64,000 nt of DNA, taken from positions 25,032,430 to 25,096,429 of the forward strand of contig CM022672.1 of NCBI GenBank assembly GCA_012295275.1, read 5' to 3'. Under the pieces are notes generated by a model that was not told the origin of the DNA, did not search any database, and saw only the letters and a program-made list of their open reading frames with translations. Each line of letters opens with the position of its first letter. Within the stretch, counting starts at the first letter, position 1. The DNA is from Chrysomallon squamiferum. Taxonomy: Eukaryota > Mollusca > Gastropoda > Neomphalida > Peltospiridae. Shown here piece by piece: positions 1-16,270 of this stretch. The position numbers and the translations under genes were made by a program.

Positions 1-314
1 GGAGATAATGTTTATTTTAAAACTATCTTTTGACAAAATGTGTAGAAGTAATTTTGTTTTGTATTTAATTTCTCTTGAATTGTGTTATTTTACATTGTTT
101 GTAAATTTTTAAGTCTATATGATATAATTAATATTACCTTTCGTTGTCACAAATATCTTCTTACGGCTAAATATAGAGTCAGTTCTGTTGTTTCTGGATG
201 TCTCATCAGTGTTGAAAAATTGAAATGGCATTATATATTTTCTCAGTGGTTTGTTGGAACCCTGGTGTTTTGGAATTGGGATGATGTTGATGACGATGTT
301 TACATTTGTTACAG

Positions 315-2049
315 CTGTCCAGGAAGAGCGTCAGCGGGTGAAGGAGAAGGGAGATGGGGAGGTGGAGAGTACTAGTGATGCTAACAGTGACATGCCTGTT
401 GAACAGATCCTCGAGGCCGAGTTAGCGGTGGAACCCAAGATAGAAAACTACATAGATACACAAGTAAGTGAAAAACACACAAAAGTTGTTTTATCTTTTT
501 TACCCTTCCATTTTGAAGCTTTTATTACATTGATCTGTACTTGGAACTTAATTAAATCTTTTAAATTGTCTATCAGTTTTTCTTTTTTGTTTCTCGTAAT
601 AGCATAGAAAATGAAATGTATTCATTTTTAGAATTAGTTTAATATTTGTCTTGTTTTCACAGAAAGATCCGGTGACAAATATATGTCAGGCTGCAGACAA
701 GCAGCTGTTTACTTTAGTGGAATGGGCCAAGCGCATCCCTCATTTTACAGAATTACCTCTAGAAGATCAGGTTATATTACTTCGAGCAGGTACATTATCC
801 ACTTAAATAGTTCAGAGAGATTTTTTTTTTTTTGTAAATATGTATGTGTATGTATATATATATATATATATATATAACTAGATATTTATAACAAAAAAAA
901 AAAGTGAAAAGTACTATGATGTTACTAAACTTACTATGTTTTTTAAAAGTTCAGGTATTTTTATTATTAGCTGTACATTCCTGTTACCTTTTAGAATGAG
1001 GTATCAGAGTAGATATTTTAACTTAGTGAATGTTCCATAATTGTACAATGAAAGCCATAAAAATAAGAAATACAAATAATATCTCTGTTACTAAAACTAA
1101 ATAACTTTTTATGTTAAACTTTTACTTTCAGGTTGGAATGAACTACTGATAGTTGGTTTTTCTCATCGCTCTATTGCTGTCAAAGATGGCATTCTACTAG
1201 CCACAGGTCTCCATGTACATCGCAGCTCCGCCCATCAGGCAGGAGTGGGGACAATATTCGACCGTGTGTTAACTGAACTTGTGGCTAAAATGAGAGAAAT
1301 GAAAATGGATAAAACAGAACTTGGCTGTTTACGGGCCATTGTGCTCTTCAATCCAGGTAAATGGGTTAAAGGTTAAGACTTTACTATTAATCTGGAAATC
1401 AGTTAATTAATGAAGTTAAAATAAAATTATTGTTTTCCTGTATATGTTTTGTTTTTAAGCAAAATGTAATTGAAACAAATTGTTTGACACCTATATTCCA
1501 TGTGTTCTTAGAACAGTTTTGTTCTGATTTTCCATTTTTATTTTTATAGTACATTTTGTTTTCAGATCTAATAATTTTAAATCTTTAAAGTATTAAATGT
1601 CCTGATACATTCTGCAGTTTTAGCCAACAAAATTTCTTTTTTAAATTTTATTTTATTAAATAATCTTTTCAGTAAAGCATTTAATAATGCTTGATAGGTT
1701 GAGTTAATACTTCAGAAAAAAAGTTTCTTTTTTTTTTTTAGTTTTTTCAGTTAGTATTTCATAAAGTTTCCTATAAATGTGAACAATGATTTCAGATGCG
1801 AAAGGTCTCTGTGCTGTTTCTGAAGTTGAACAACTGAGAGAGAAGGTCTATGCCTCTCTTGAGGAGTACTGCAAAACGAGATACCCTGATGAACCTGGGC
1901 GCTTTGCAAAACTTCTACTGAGACTGCCAGCTCTCAGAAGTATCGGACTCAAATGCCTTGAGCATCTGTTCTTTTTCAAACTTATTGGAGACACACCAAT
2001 TGACACGTTCCTTCTGGAAATGCTGGAAAATCCCAGTCCACTTACATAA
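315..2049 (+). CDS. RXR: Retinoid X receptor (RXR/USP) ligand-binding domain, 3' part of gene
   Basis: Nuclear receptor that heterodimerises with other receptors and regulates transcription. Four coding exons are visible: 315-463, 663-789, 1132-1356 and 1796-2049, with phases 2/0, 0/1, 1/1 and 1/stop, all joining in frame. They encode about 251 residues: the end of the hinge (VQEERQR), the core LBD motif ([20 protein letters not shown]), helix 5 and beta turn ([23 protein letters not shown]), the dimer interface ([20 protein letters not shown]) and helix 12/AF-2 (DTFLLEMLE) just before the TAA at 2047. This is the vertebrate-type RXR LBD and is very close to RXRA, not to divergent insect USP. 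The DNA-binding domain and N terminus lie upstream of the window; the first visible codon is split across the upstream intron. Assignment to RXR is certain; paralogue status cannot be judged. Confidence 0.97.
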
Positions 2050-4977
2050 CCTCAGAGTAATTGCCAGTGCTCGACTTCCAATTACAGTTCAGTGCTGTAG
2101 TCAGGTGTAAAGTGAAGACTTGATTCTGTTACATTTCAACCATTAAATATTAAAACATTCATGTAAACAGAATAAAAAAAAAATTACAACAACACATGCA
2201 ACTCTTTTTACAAAAAAGACTGCAGTGACAGAAGAAAGGCAGTAGTGGACAATACTTATAACAGACTTCTAGTTTAAGTGGATCTGATAAAAGATATTTC
2301 AAATTTGTTTTGTTTTGTTTTGTTTAAAGTCTGAAGCAATTAAAAGTTACTGCTTGCATTTTGGTATTAGATATACTCCAGAAGGCTGTTTGTGAAAATT
2401 GTTAATTGAAAGTCGAGCAGACATCTTACTGTTTTAATCATTATCAGGACTTGTGGGTGAGGGTGGGAGATGGAGAAATAGTTTTAACAGTGAATTGCTG
2501 AAACTCTTTAGTAACTGAGAATTTTGTAGTTTTCATTTCTAGTAATAAAAGTTTTTAAATATTAGTTTCGATTAAATATATGCACCAGTACAACTGAAAA
2601 AATTGGATATTTTATGAACATTGTAAAAGTAGACACATTATCAAATGGACTGGGTAAAATTTTTTTATTTCTTTCTTTTTTAATATCCTTTTTCTTTTAA
2701 TTTTCAAAAGAAAACTAATCAGAACAATAACTTCCAATTAGGATGATGATAATTTCTTTTTGCAGTTCTGATCTGTAAAAATTAATCATCTCTAATTTCA
2801 CAATACTTAAAAATTGTTGTACTTAATTCAAAACAGAATGTTTCAGTAAAATGAGATTCACTTATCAGTTTCTTATTCAGTATCCCAAAATTGTGCAGGG
2901 AAGATGTGTTTAGTACATAACCATTGTGTAGATGAGGGCATATCATCAGTTGTTTGTTTCAAGAATCAAAATGATTGCATAAGCTCATGATGATAAAGTT
3001 AATGTGCTGTTAAAAAGAGAAAATAAAAGGAAATTCTTTCAGATAAGCAGAGCATTGAGCCCAAGTTGTTTTTAAATTGTTTTAGCTCTCAAACAAAGGT
3101 GAAGGAGTTCTTAAACCATTTGTAAAACCATACATTTATTTCATAAATTCACAATTGAGCAAAATGAAAGAGGCTTTTCATATCTATTTTTATCCATCAG
3201 TATGTAATTTGTAGAGAAATCATATCTGTTTCTTGTTCAAAAATAATGAGCCACATCTTGCCAGATATTGAATTTTTGTTTCCTTCTAAAGATAATTTTT
3301 TACCATAAAATTTTATAAATAAATCCTGAAAATTTATCTAGATTTTAAGTCTTAGACAAAGGCAACTTTTATCTGGCACTTTGATTTCTTTTCATTATAT
3401 TACAGCTTTTACTGTTTTTGAAATATTAAAAATGTTAAGATACGTTCTTTTTTTTTTTGTTATTTTTGTCTTTAGCACAATGTTAAGATAGATACCTGTG
3501 AAACGTTGTGCCTTGCATGCTTGATTCTATCAAAAGTTAGTAATCTTTACAATCACTGTCATAGATGACTAGATTTAGCTTTTGTTTTGTAAATGGTTTC
3601 CTTCTTTATTATATAGTTTTATGTTCCTCCAGTAATCAGATTATTGTTTTGTTGTTATCTGGAGAAAGATTCTTTGTGTATTTTACTATAGTTGAAATCT
3701 ATTTAAATTCATTTTGTAAGAATGACTTGAAAAGATTAAACAACCAATAAAATCTTTTTTTTCCTTTTTTTCTTTAATGTGCGTTTAGAAAACATTTTGA
3801 CTCTTCCTTGAATTTATCCAGTGTTTTGAAGAAAAATGTCTTAGAAGTCTGAAGAACAGAGATTTCTGAATGCTGATTTCACAATTCAAATATTTAGAGA
3901 GAATAATTTTTTTTTTTTTTAAAAGAGTTGTACACTCATATAAAAATAAAATTTATTTTAATTTTATAAACAGAAAAAGAATAATTACTTTTAAAAGAAA
4001 GAAAAATGAAACTTTACACGTACAGATACATTAATAGGATTATAAATTTTCTTTATTTTCTTTCTAGATTATTTTTTTTTTAAATGTTATTTGTCCTGAG
4101 CATGATCACAAAACTGTTTTGCATCTCAGCATTACAGTATGTAAATAATATCACAGTTTGTACATTTGTGTATATTATATAGTTGGCTTTCATCGATTGT
4201 ATATAGAATGTCATAATAGCTTGTGTACTCACTGCAAAACATAAACATTATTTTGTTATATTTTATTTTATTTTATTTTATTTTATTTTTAAATCTCAGA
4301 TTTTAACTGGTGGTAGGCTGGGTTTGGTTTAATAAGCATTTCCCAGTTTGTTCCTTTTTTTTTAATTTAATTTTATTTACTTTATTCTTTTTTTTTAAAG
4401 TTTAATATTTGCCACAACGTGGCAAGCAGAATAACCAATGGTTTAAAAGCTTTGGTGGTTCTTTTCAGAGATATATTGCCTGCTGTTTATTCAAAATTCT
4501 TTATCATTTTTGATTCTGAACAGTATATCTGTTAAAAGAAGAACTAGTGAGAGAAGTTTAAAATAACTCTACAAGATGAACGTCCTATATTACAGTAATA
4601 GTAATTGTTGCCCTTTTTTATTTTTTTTAAAAATTGGTTTCATTTAGTTTTCTTGAATTTAAGATTTGAAAAAAAAAAATTATCAATTAATGATAAATTT
4701 CGAAGTTGTTTTCTGGTTTTATGCCTGTAGTTGAGTAACATATGAATCTTTTGTGTTCATTTCTTTCTTCAAATGTAAGAAATATTAAATAAATTTGAGC
4801 CAGCCATTTTACTCATTTTTAAAAAGAAAATGGTTTACATATGATAATCATTAAATGATCTATTTATGTTGGTAAAAATGGCTTCTGAAAGTGGCACCTC
4901 GCAGAGGAATCTTGCAGAAATAATTTCATTTCTGTTAAACCATTTAAACTGGGAAAATGGCAGTTATTATTTTATTT

Positions 4978-5011
<34 letters not shown>

Positions 5012-5430
5012 TTTTGTGGAGATTTGGAATAGAAATTAAAGTGAAATGATTGATTTTAAAATAAAATTGGAAATTCGCAGAAAATTGTTCAGTGACAGTT
5101 TTGCTGCAAACAAAAGATTGTTTTCATTCATGGTTGATGGTATTTGTTTTTCATTTTTCATTTCACACTGGCTGTTAACACTGCTTTTGCATATTTTTAA
5201 TTTTTTCTAAAATATTTATTCAAACATTTTAACTATAATTTAATGTTTAAAAAAGTCAGTAAATATTTTACTACTGATTCATGAAAATGTTTTTATCTAC
5301 AACATGTATTATTGTATATAATTATATAAAAATAGTCCAGTCTGTGGTGCTGTGGTTAAACCATCAGTCATAAGACAGCTCTGTACCTGGGTCATATCAT
5401 TAAAAGATGATTTATAACATGTTATATCTA

Positions 5431-5472
<42 letters not shown>

Positions 5473-6100
5473 TATGAATATCAAAATTAACTGGGTTTAT
5501 TCTTTTAATTGTGTAAAAAAAAAAAATAAAAAAAAATTAATACTCCCATTTCATTGGAAATACTTTGGGCAATAATTTGTTTCTTTTTTTTTTTTTTTTT
5601 TTTGGCTTGCATGAATTAGATGAATTAGTAATTAAAATATTTATGACTTGATTTGTTTTCTATGTTATTTAGCTTGCTGTGACATATTTTCAAGCTATAA
5701 AATGTGTCTAGTTTCAGCATATAATTAATAGTATCATGAAGTACAGAGTTCTCCATTATACTTTTATGTGTGTGGGTGGCTTAACTAAAATACTGTTCTG
5801 TTAGCATTGTTAGTGTCTACCAACTCATATCAAACAGTCATCATAAAAGAAATTAAACTAAGAAAAAATTATTTTATTTTGTGTTTGTTTTATTTGTATT
5901 TATTTACAGCTAAACAGAAAGTAAATAACCATGTTACAGCTTGATATTTGCTTCTTTTTACTACAGTTGTAAAGTAATGTGATATAGGTTTCTTGCCTTT
6001 TATCTCTGCGGTCCTAGATAAATAAACTGGTTGATATAAAACCACGTATCATCTTGATAGTTTCTCTGAAGTAACAGGAACAGAGATCTAAGCATTAATA
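2050..6100 (+). other. RXR 3' UTR and A/T-rich downstream sequence
   Basis: No open coding region follows the RXR stop. The stretch is A/T-rich with many poly-A/poly-T runs (for example 4980-5009 and 5430-5469) and several AATAAA motifs (near 3024, 4788 and 6018), any of which could end the transcript. The true 3' end cannot be placed by eye. A TTTTA pentamer tract lies at about 4260-4288. Confidence 0.5.
5337..5470 (+). mobile_element. Possible tRNA-derived SINE relic
   Basis: A short tRNA-like head (GTGGTGCTGTGGTTAAACCA followed by a segment ending CTGGGTCATATC) precedes an A-rich tail of about 40 bases. This fits a decayed tRNA-derived SINE with A-box- and B-box-like segments. Only one copy is seen here and the promoter boxes are imperfect, so this is weak. 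Confidence 0.3.
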
Positions 6101-6618
6101 TTAAAATATTAATTCTTTCAGAAGTTGGGATCACTTGAATTACATAATGAAAGTCCTTATAAAATTCAAAATGATTCATTGGTTCACTGATTACGTTCTT
6201 TTTGTGATGAAGTAAGTAAATGTCTGAAAAAACATGAATAAATTAGCCATATAAAGTTGAAGAAATCTTTGTTAATTTTTATTATTATTTATTTATTTAT
6301 TTATTTTTTATATATATTTTCTTAACTGATTTATTTATTTTTTTTATTTATTTATTTTTTTTTCACTAATGATCAATGTTTTCTTTGTGCTAGTGTTCTA
6401 TGTTTTTTACTTACGTTAAGTAATAAAATAAATGATAGATAATGTTTTTATATCCCATTTACTTATTTATTTATTTATTTTTGTTCTTTCTTTTTATCAA
6501 ATAACTTTTTTTCCAATAATAAGAGAGGCATATAAAACTAAATTGTTTTATTATTATCACACGTGAATAAAGCTGAAACCCTGTAAATTTGTTACTTAAA
6601 AATGTGATATTTTGGCTG

Positions 6619-7130
6619 TTAATGAAAATGAGCTCTAGGAACATTTTTTTTTCCAAAGCCACGGTGTGAGTGTGGGTTAGTACTTATAGCACGCTGAATG
6701 GCCATACCAGTTTTTTCTATCCTGTCCTCACTGAACAAAAATCGTACGTTTGACAACTGATAATCATTAAAATCAAAATGTTTCAGTGCCCCTAAAATGA
6801 TTCCTAACAAGATTTTTAACTTTTAAAAATTAACAGATGTCTATAAATAATAATTCCTCTGCTTACGTATTCTACATGTATGTCTAAAGAATTTTCACTG
6901 CGTGTCCGTTTCTTGACAAGAGTTTGGCATTTGTCAACATCTTTAAGTAGCCTTAACCAAACAGTGGTACAACTTTCACTTGATGTAATAATTTTAGGAT
7001 CGATTCTCATTTTCATCCTGTACTCCACAGCTAGTTTAACAAAGGCCTGTGTATTTTTCATTTCCCCCTGTTTGAGATGGGACAAGTGAATGAATGTCTC
7101 CAACCGAAAAGGAGTAACACATAACAGCAT
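6619..7130 (-). pseudogene. Unrecognised coding-like relic (two adjacent open stretches)
   Basis: An ATG at 7130 opens a 104-codon frame to 6816, with mixed residue composition instead of the low-complexity translation typical of nearby DNA (HLSHLKQGEMKNTQAFVKLA, then KIITSSESCTTVWLRLLKDV). A second, shifted frame with similarly protein-like composition follows at 6810-6619 (DYQLSNVRFLFSEDRIEKTG). Together they could be a decayed gene, a transposon fragment or chance. I do not recognise the family, and no splice sites join the two frames. Confidence 0.25.
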
Positions 7131-7139
7131 TGCCTCTCA

Positions 7140-8200
7140 TCATTTAAATGTTATGAACATAGACATTTTGTTGTTGTGTGTGTGGTTTTTTTTTGTTTTT
7201 TTTAAAAGAAAAAGAATATTTCCAATTGCTTAGATAATGTTTCAGTGGCAGAAAAAGAATAAGCATCCGTATACGATAATACGTTCACAGTATATTTATT
7301 TAAATGTCATTACATTTGTTGTGTGTGCACCAGTTTGTCTGTAATTGATGGTATTTAATGAAATGTCATGGTCGAACGAGGCAAATTGATATAATAATAC
7401 ATCCTACAAGGATCAGTTGTATACAATTACACAAATAAAAACAACGTGGAAGTTGCAGATACTAAACAACAACAAAAAAAAAGCAGCTATGAGTCTGTTT
7501 TTTAAAGTATGTCTACTTATGACGATATACTCCGTCCGAACTGAGGTAATTATAATTTTTTTTTTTTATTATAATATTTTTATTGAATTATTCTAATTGG
7601 TGTATTGTTATTTACAATGTGATCACTTTGAATACTTCTTAACAAAAAAAAAAAAAAAAAGAAGAGAAAGTGAGAAAGAGATGTGGGGAAAAAATAGTTT
7701 GAAAACATATTTATTTTAAAATTTGAAACTGTTCTTTATTTGAAAATAAATTATGAATTATAACCACTGGAAAAACCCGACTTTGATCCTTGTGTTGGAA
7801 AGTATTTTGCAAATTCCAGTAATGTTAGAGTTAATGCAACTCCCGCTGATATCCTAGGTCTGTATTTCAGGCGAGGGAGGGTATGTGGTTATGGCTCAGC
7901 TGAAGAACGTTGCTTGGGCGGGCCATGATTGGTCCACAAGATCAGCATTCCCAGTATTTCCCTTAACCTATTTGTCTTGGTAAAAATTTAAAATTTCTCC
8001 ACTGTTGGTGTGTCAAAAGCCGCTGTGTGTATGCCTATCTTTGTAAGGTGAATATAAAAGATGTTTTGCTTCTAATCAACAGAAATAGCCGACATAATAC
8101 AGGAAACATGTTTCGACCTTTCTAACATCAATATACAATATCTTTATAATTATTAGTGTGTGTTTGAGGTGTTGTAGAATATTTATTTATTTTATTTCAG
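7140..8200. other. Intergenic stretch between RXR region and Ig-like gene
   Basis: Mostly A/T-rich. A less A/T-biased island at about 7840-8060 contains a TATA-like AATATAAAAG at 8051-8060, about 140 bp upstream of the next exon, and could be its promoter or first exon. No signal-peptide exon could be identified, so the 5' end of the downstream gene is open. Confidence 0.3.
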
Positions 8201-9709
8201 ATAACGTCGCAACCCCTGATGGGGTACGAGTATGAACTTATCGATCCTAAACTTATAGAGGTGCAGCCCATGTCTGATGGTGGTCGCGGCTTAGAAGTGA
8301 CTTTTCAGTCTAATTACTACTATGATGTGAGAATCACGTGGAAAGTTGACGACAGGTTTATTATGAGTAAGAAAATTAGTACTTAATACAATGTGACAGT
8401 CTTTAATTATTATTCACATACACTACTACTAAGATGTTGCAAGCGTTTTAGAATATATATATATATGCTCATTAGGTTCATTCAAGAAGTGTGATAAAGA
8501 TTGGGTTTTTTTATATATATATAAAAAGTCCAGGCATCTAAAGCGTGTACCTGACATCGAATAATAAAAATAATAATGACAAAGAAGAGGCTAATGATGA
8601 TGACGATATTGATAATGATAATAAACAATGCTGAGTTGCCATTAAATATTCATTCAGTCTGTGTGGGTTTTCTTTTCGGTTGATTTTCTAATGTTTATCA
8701 TCGTTTGTTAAACTGATTTTCATTTTAGTTTTTTTTTTGTTTTTGTTTTGTTTTTTCCAATTTTTCTTTCACAGATCATGATACGCAGTACAGCACATTT
8801 CGCCATAACCAGAAAGTTTCCATTCGTTTGCCTCCATCCGACATAAACAAAACAGTTCAGTGCATTATGGCGCTTAACATGTATCATGTGACGCTAGAAA
8901 TTCATCTGAATGGTGCTACTGGTTCTGTTGAAGTCGACCAATTCAAATTTGACCTAAGCACTCCAGAACAAATTATTTATACTGAAGCTGATGCCAATAA
9001 TATAACCTTTGATATGAACGTTAGCTTTCCTAATGCCAACAGTCTGAAACCAAAGATATCGTCCACATTTATTGCCGCAGACTACTGCTCTATTCCACTA
9101 CTGTCCATTTCTGGAAACGATTCCAAATTCATTGAACACAATGAAAACGATGACGTTGAAGACGATGATATCGTCTCCCAAAAAGCTACTGTTGTTGTTC
9201 TACGTGATCATCGCATTCGTTTTGGAATGATAACTTTTCATTGCCAGCTCGTACACACGTCTTCGAGAAATGACATACTTTCTTTGGGAAAGATTGGTAT
9301 CGACAGAATGGTTTTCTTCAAGAAAGGAACCGACTTCCATAACCTGGTTCCATCTGACACCGTCACCTTTGTCAACTGGACATACCGGTATGAAGTCAGC
9401 GAGTCTGAAGATCTAGACGTTCACGTCCAGGTGCTCGGCAATCCAAAACCTCGTGTGATTCTGCAAAGAAATGGAGTTGACCTGAGCGTGTCCGCCGAAC
9501 GCGTTGATTTCACTTCGCCATACTACACGTTCACCATTTTCCCTTTCCGGAACGTCACCGCAGCCACCTCTGGTCGGTACGTCTGCACCGCCGTGAGCGG
9601 CCGAGGCCGAATAACGGAAACGTTTACAGTGTACGTGAGACAGACAGGCTGTCTTAATGATCTGAGTCAAACCATGAACTATGTGGGTCCTGCTTCGAGT
9701 ACCTGGTAA
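8201..9709 (+). CDS. Extracellular protein with C-terminal Ig-like domain, 3' part of gene
   Basis: Two exons, 8201-8366 and 8775-9709, join in phase 1 (acceptors TTTCAG and TTTCACAG, donor ATGA/GTAAG). They encode about 366 residues plus stop. The first exon holds beta-strand-like sequence (VRITWKVDDRF). The second carries several N-glycosylation sequons (NKT, NIT, NVS, NWT, NVT) and an acidic stretch (ENDDVEDDD). It ends with an Ig-like segment: VHVQVLGNPKPRVILQRNGV, then SGRYVCTAVSG with the Y-x-C of strand F. The canonical strand-B Cys is missing, so the Ig disulfide may be absent. The reading frame meets TAA at 9707-9709, but TG/GTAAGA at 9704-9711 is also a strong donor, so a further exon is possible. 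No signal peptide or membrane segment is visible. Family not recognised. Confidence 0.6.
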
Positions 9710-10454
9710 GAAGGAATACGTTATTTTGTTTTGTGTTAGATGCTTTCAACTCAACATAAAACTTATGATAAATATCTGTAGTGTCTTTAATTTGCACGCT
9801 CATCTTGTAGATGCACTGTCATTTGGTTAATAAAATAATATTTTCGTTTCATAGATGTTTTGATTATTTATCGTATATTACAATTATAAGTTTATATTAA
9901 ACAGTACTATATATTTTATCTGCTATTATATATTTTATCAGCATACAAATAATAATAATAAATTTTATCAAATAATAATAATAAAGTATAAATAAATACA
10001 ACAGTTTATCACTAATTTTATTTCATTATAAAAAAATATATTTTTACAAATTATAATATACCTTTTCTAGTACATATGAAAAAGGGGAGACAACAAGCGA
10101 AATATTGCATATGAAATCTGAAAGTCTGTACATTAATACAAATATGTGTATATATTACTAACAGGTTAAATGATTTTTATAATTCAATAAACTTAAACTA
10201 ATAAATATTTAAAAAGCATTGCGGTTCAGATCATATTAAGCCATCATTAAAACAAGTAACAAGAAATCAATGTCGAATAAAATGCAAGCAGCTGAAAGTG
10301 ATAGTTCGTAGGATCAGTCTGCTGTAATACTTTCATAATCATACAAAATATGACTGAATCTTTCCCACGAACTACTCTGTTTTTGTATTTTTTGATTGCT
10401 GTACAAAAATAAATTCTTCCATAATGAATTATCTGGATTATCATGCTGTTGAGG
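9710..10454. other. Short convergent intergenic spacer, no gene seen
   Basis: A/T-rich DNA between the ends of the plus-strand Ig gene and the minus-strand SUEL/CUB gene. Candidate AATAAA signals occur near 9829 for the plus gene and, reversed, at several points before 10454 for the minus gene. Nothing else is supported. Confidence 0.4.
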
Positions 10455-13854
<3,400 letters not shown>

Positions 13855-14499
13855 CTTCCTTGTCAGTTTTCCGGCGTAACAAAAAAAAAAAAAAAAAAAT
13901 TATATAAAGGTGTGTGCTAGGATAAGATAATTTGATACAATAAGGTCGTATAAATATTACACTGAAATTGACGATCATTTTTTTAATTATTATTGATTTT
14001 TATTATTTTTTTATTTATTTATTTATTTATTTTATATATACAAAGATTTCATTTAAAAAATATAAAATGAAAAGCTGTATTCCGATAGAAACGATATCCA
14101 CTGAATGAATTCGGTCCCCAAATCTCTCGCCCCAATTTTTTTGCCCCGCTCTGCTCATCGATTAAGTGTTTTTGCTTCATTTCAAAAAGAGTCTCGTTAC
14201 GGCCATGTATTGATATAACTGTGGTTTATATGTCTGAAGATGTATGTTTGTTTGTTCTTGTTTTGTCTGATTTTTTTTTGTTTAGTGTTTTTTGTTTATT
14301 TGTTTGTTTGTTTTGTTTGTTTTTGTTTTTTGTTTGTTTAATTATATTTTAATTATTGTTTAATTATATTTTTATTTCGTAATTAGTTTTAGTTATTTAT
14401 TTATTTTTATTATTTTGCTCTTGTTATTTTTTCGGGGACTGGATGGCAGTTTGTTTTTAATTTATTATTTTATTCATTATTATTATTAATGGATTGTTA

Positions 14500-14542
<43 letters not shown>

Positions 14543-14903
14543 GTGTGTATTTATTTTATTACATTTGTTTTTGCTTGTTTATTACAGGGTTGTAGGAAAC
14601 AGTCATTAAAAACCTTTTATAAAATAAAGAAAATCAGAACAAAATTATATTTCACAATATTTTATTTCAATTTAAAAATAAAAGTAAAAGAAATATCAAA
14701 TGAAACTATAAACTCAGATGTGTTTCATTTCAGAACAAGAAATGCTGTTCATGAAAATATATTCAAGAATATAATTTAAAAATTTAAACCTATCTAAATA
14801 ATAAAATCTATTATTTACTTAATATGACAAATATAAATATAACTATTTAATCATAACTCACATTTGTAAATCTTGTCAAAGATCAACACTAACAGTAAAT
14901 AAA

Positions 14904-14981
<78 letters not shown>

Positions 14982-15483
14982 TTTGTGTACCTTTGTCTTA
15001 CTGATTAATGATAATGTTAACAGTGAATAAACGAAGATTAAATGGTGAATGAAACCTCTGTAATAACAGGTATCAGTGTTAAACATACTCCTCACTGTAT
15101 GATGATAAAACATTGACTATAATTCACATACAAATAATATTTTAAATTGAACACTATGCTTGGTACATTATATATAAATACATTTATGTCTAGTATAATT
15201 GACAAACTTTTCGTTAAATATTTGTATGTTGATTTTACACTGTTAACAAATTCAGATCAATCGATATTAGTAAACAAACAAAAAAACAACCCCAAAACAT
15301 GTTTATAAATATATTTATCTATATCTGTGATGTTTATATGAATTTAAATTTTGGGTTATTTTGTGAATAAATGTATCTGTGTGTGGTATTTATATGTAAA
15401 TATCTGTACACGTATATTATATACGTGTATGTCTGTATATCTATATGTAGAATATTATTGATAATAAGGGTACAGATCACTGG
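13855..15483. other. Spacer between gene B and gene A with microsatellites
   Basis: Contains A/T-rich DNA, T-rich TTTG/TTTA runs at 14240-14420, a (TTA)n tract at about 14499-14541 and a 73-bp (GA)n tract at 14907-14979. The promoter of gene B must lie at its low-coordinate end, just above 13860. I see no coding exon here. Confidence 0.5.
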
Positions 15484-15599
15484 TTATTCTATATTTATTT
15501 TATTGAATCTGCTATTGTATTTTCGTCGTCTCCGATTCCTCAGAACCAGTCGAACTTTGTTCAGTATTCGCTTTGTTTTCCTTCTTCCAGGTTCCATGA
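15484..15599 (-). CDS. Second polybasic terminal exon of gene A (alternative last exon candidate)
   Basis: A phase-1 acceptor (TTTACAG at 15600-15606) opens a 116-bp frame that reads MEPGRRKTKRILNKVRLVLR and continues basic to NKINIE and TAA at 15484-15486. It has exactly the same length, phase and Arg/Lys-rich nature as the exon at 16067-16182. It lies downstream of that exon and upstream of gene B's own start codon, so it cannot belong to gene B. The likeliest reading is a duplicated, alternatively used C-terminal exon for gene A. No transcript evidence is available, and a dead exon copy is possible. Confidence 0.5.
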
Positions 15600-15705
15600 C
15601 TGTAAACAAACACTGCATTATAACGATAAGTCAAAGCAATACATTATTAGTAAAACAAAATACTTACAGGTAGCCTGAAGGTGATATGAATAACATACAT
15701 TCCAG

Positions 15706-15709
<4 letters not shown>

Positions 15710-15766
<57 letters not shown>

Positions 15767-15883
15767 TAAAAAATGATACTACGATTAGTACTATTGTATT
15801 ACTATTACTTTTATTAATGGCAGTAATAATTAGTAGTAGTAGTAACAGCAGCAGTAGCAGTAGTAACAACATTGTTGCTATTT

Positions 15884-15927
<44 letters not shown>

Positions 15928-15980
15928 GCAAGAACCATAACAGTAGTAGTAATAATAACAACAACAACAACAACAAATTA
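15710..15980. repeat. (AAT)n / (TTA)n / (AAC)n microsatellite cluster
   Basis: AAT run at about 15710-15760, mixed AGT/AGC triplets at 15830-15870, TTA run at 15887-15926 and AAC run at about 15958-15977. Confidence 0.93.
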
Positions 15981-16066
15981 ACGAATTTAATGTATTTTAA
16001 AATTAAAAAAGAACGCAGGTAATAACATAATTTAAACATCTTTAATTAAATTATTTGTAAAGAACT

Positions 16067-16213
16067 TTATTCACTTATTCGTCTGCGGATTTTCCTTCTA
16101 CGATGTCGTCTGCTTTTCCGTTTGTTCACTTCCGGACATTCAGAAAAATCATCGTCACTACCATCAATTTCTGGCTTTACCGCTATGGAAGAAAAAAAAA
16201 TATATATAATAAT

Positions 16214-16270
<57 letters not shown>

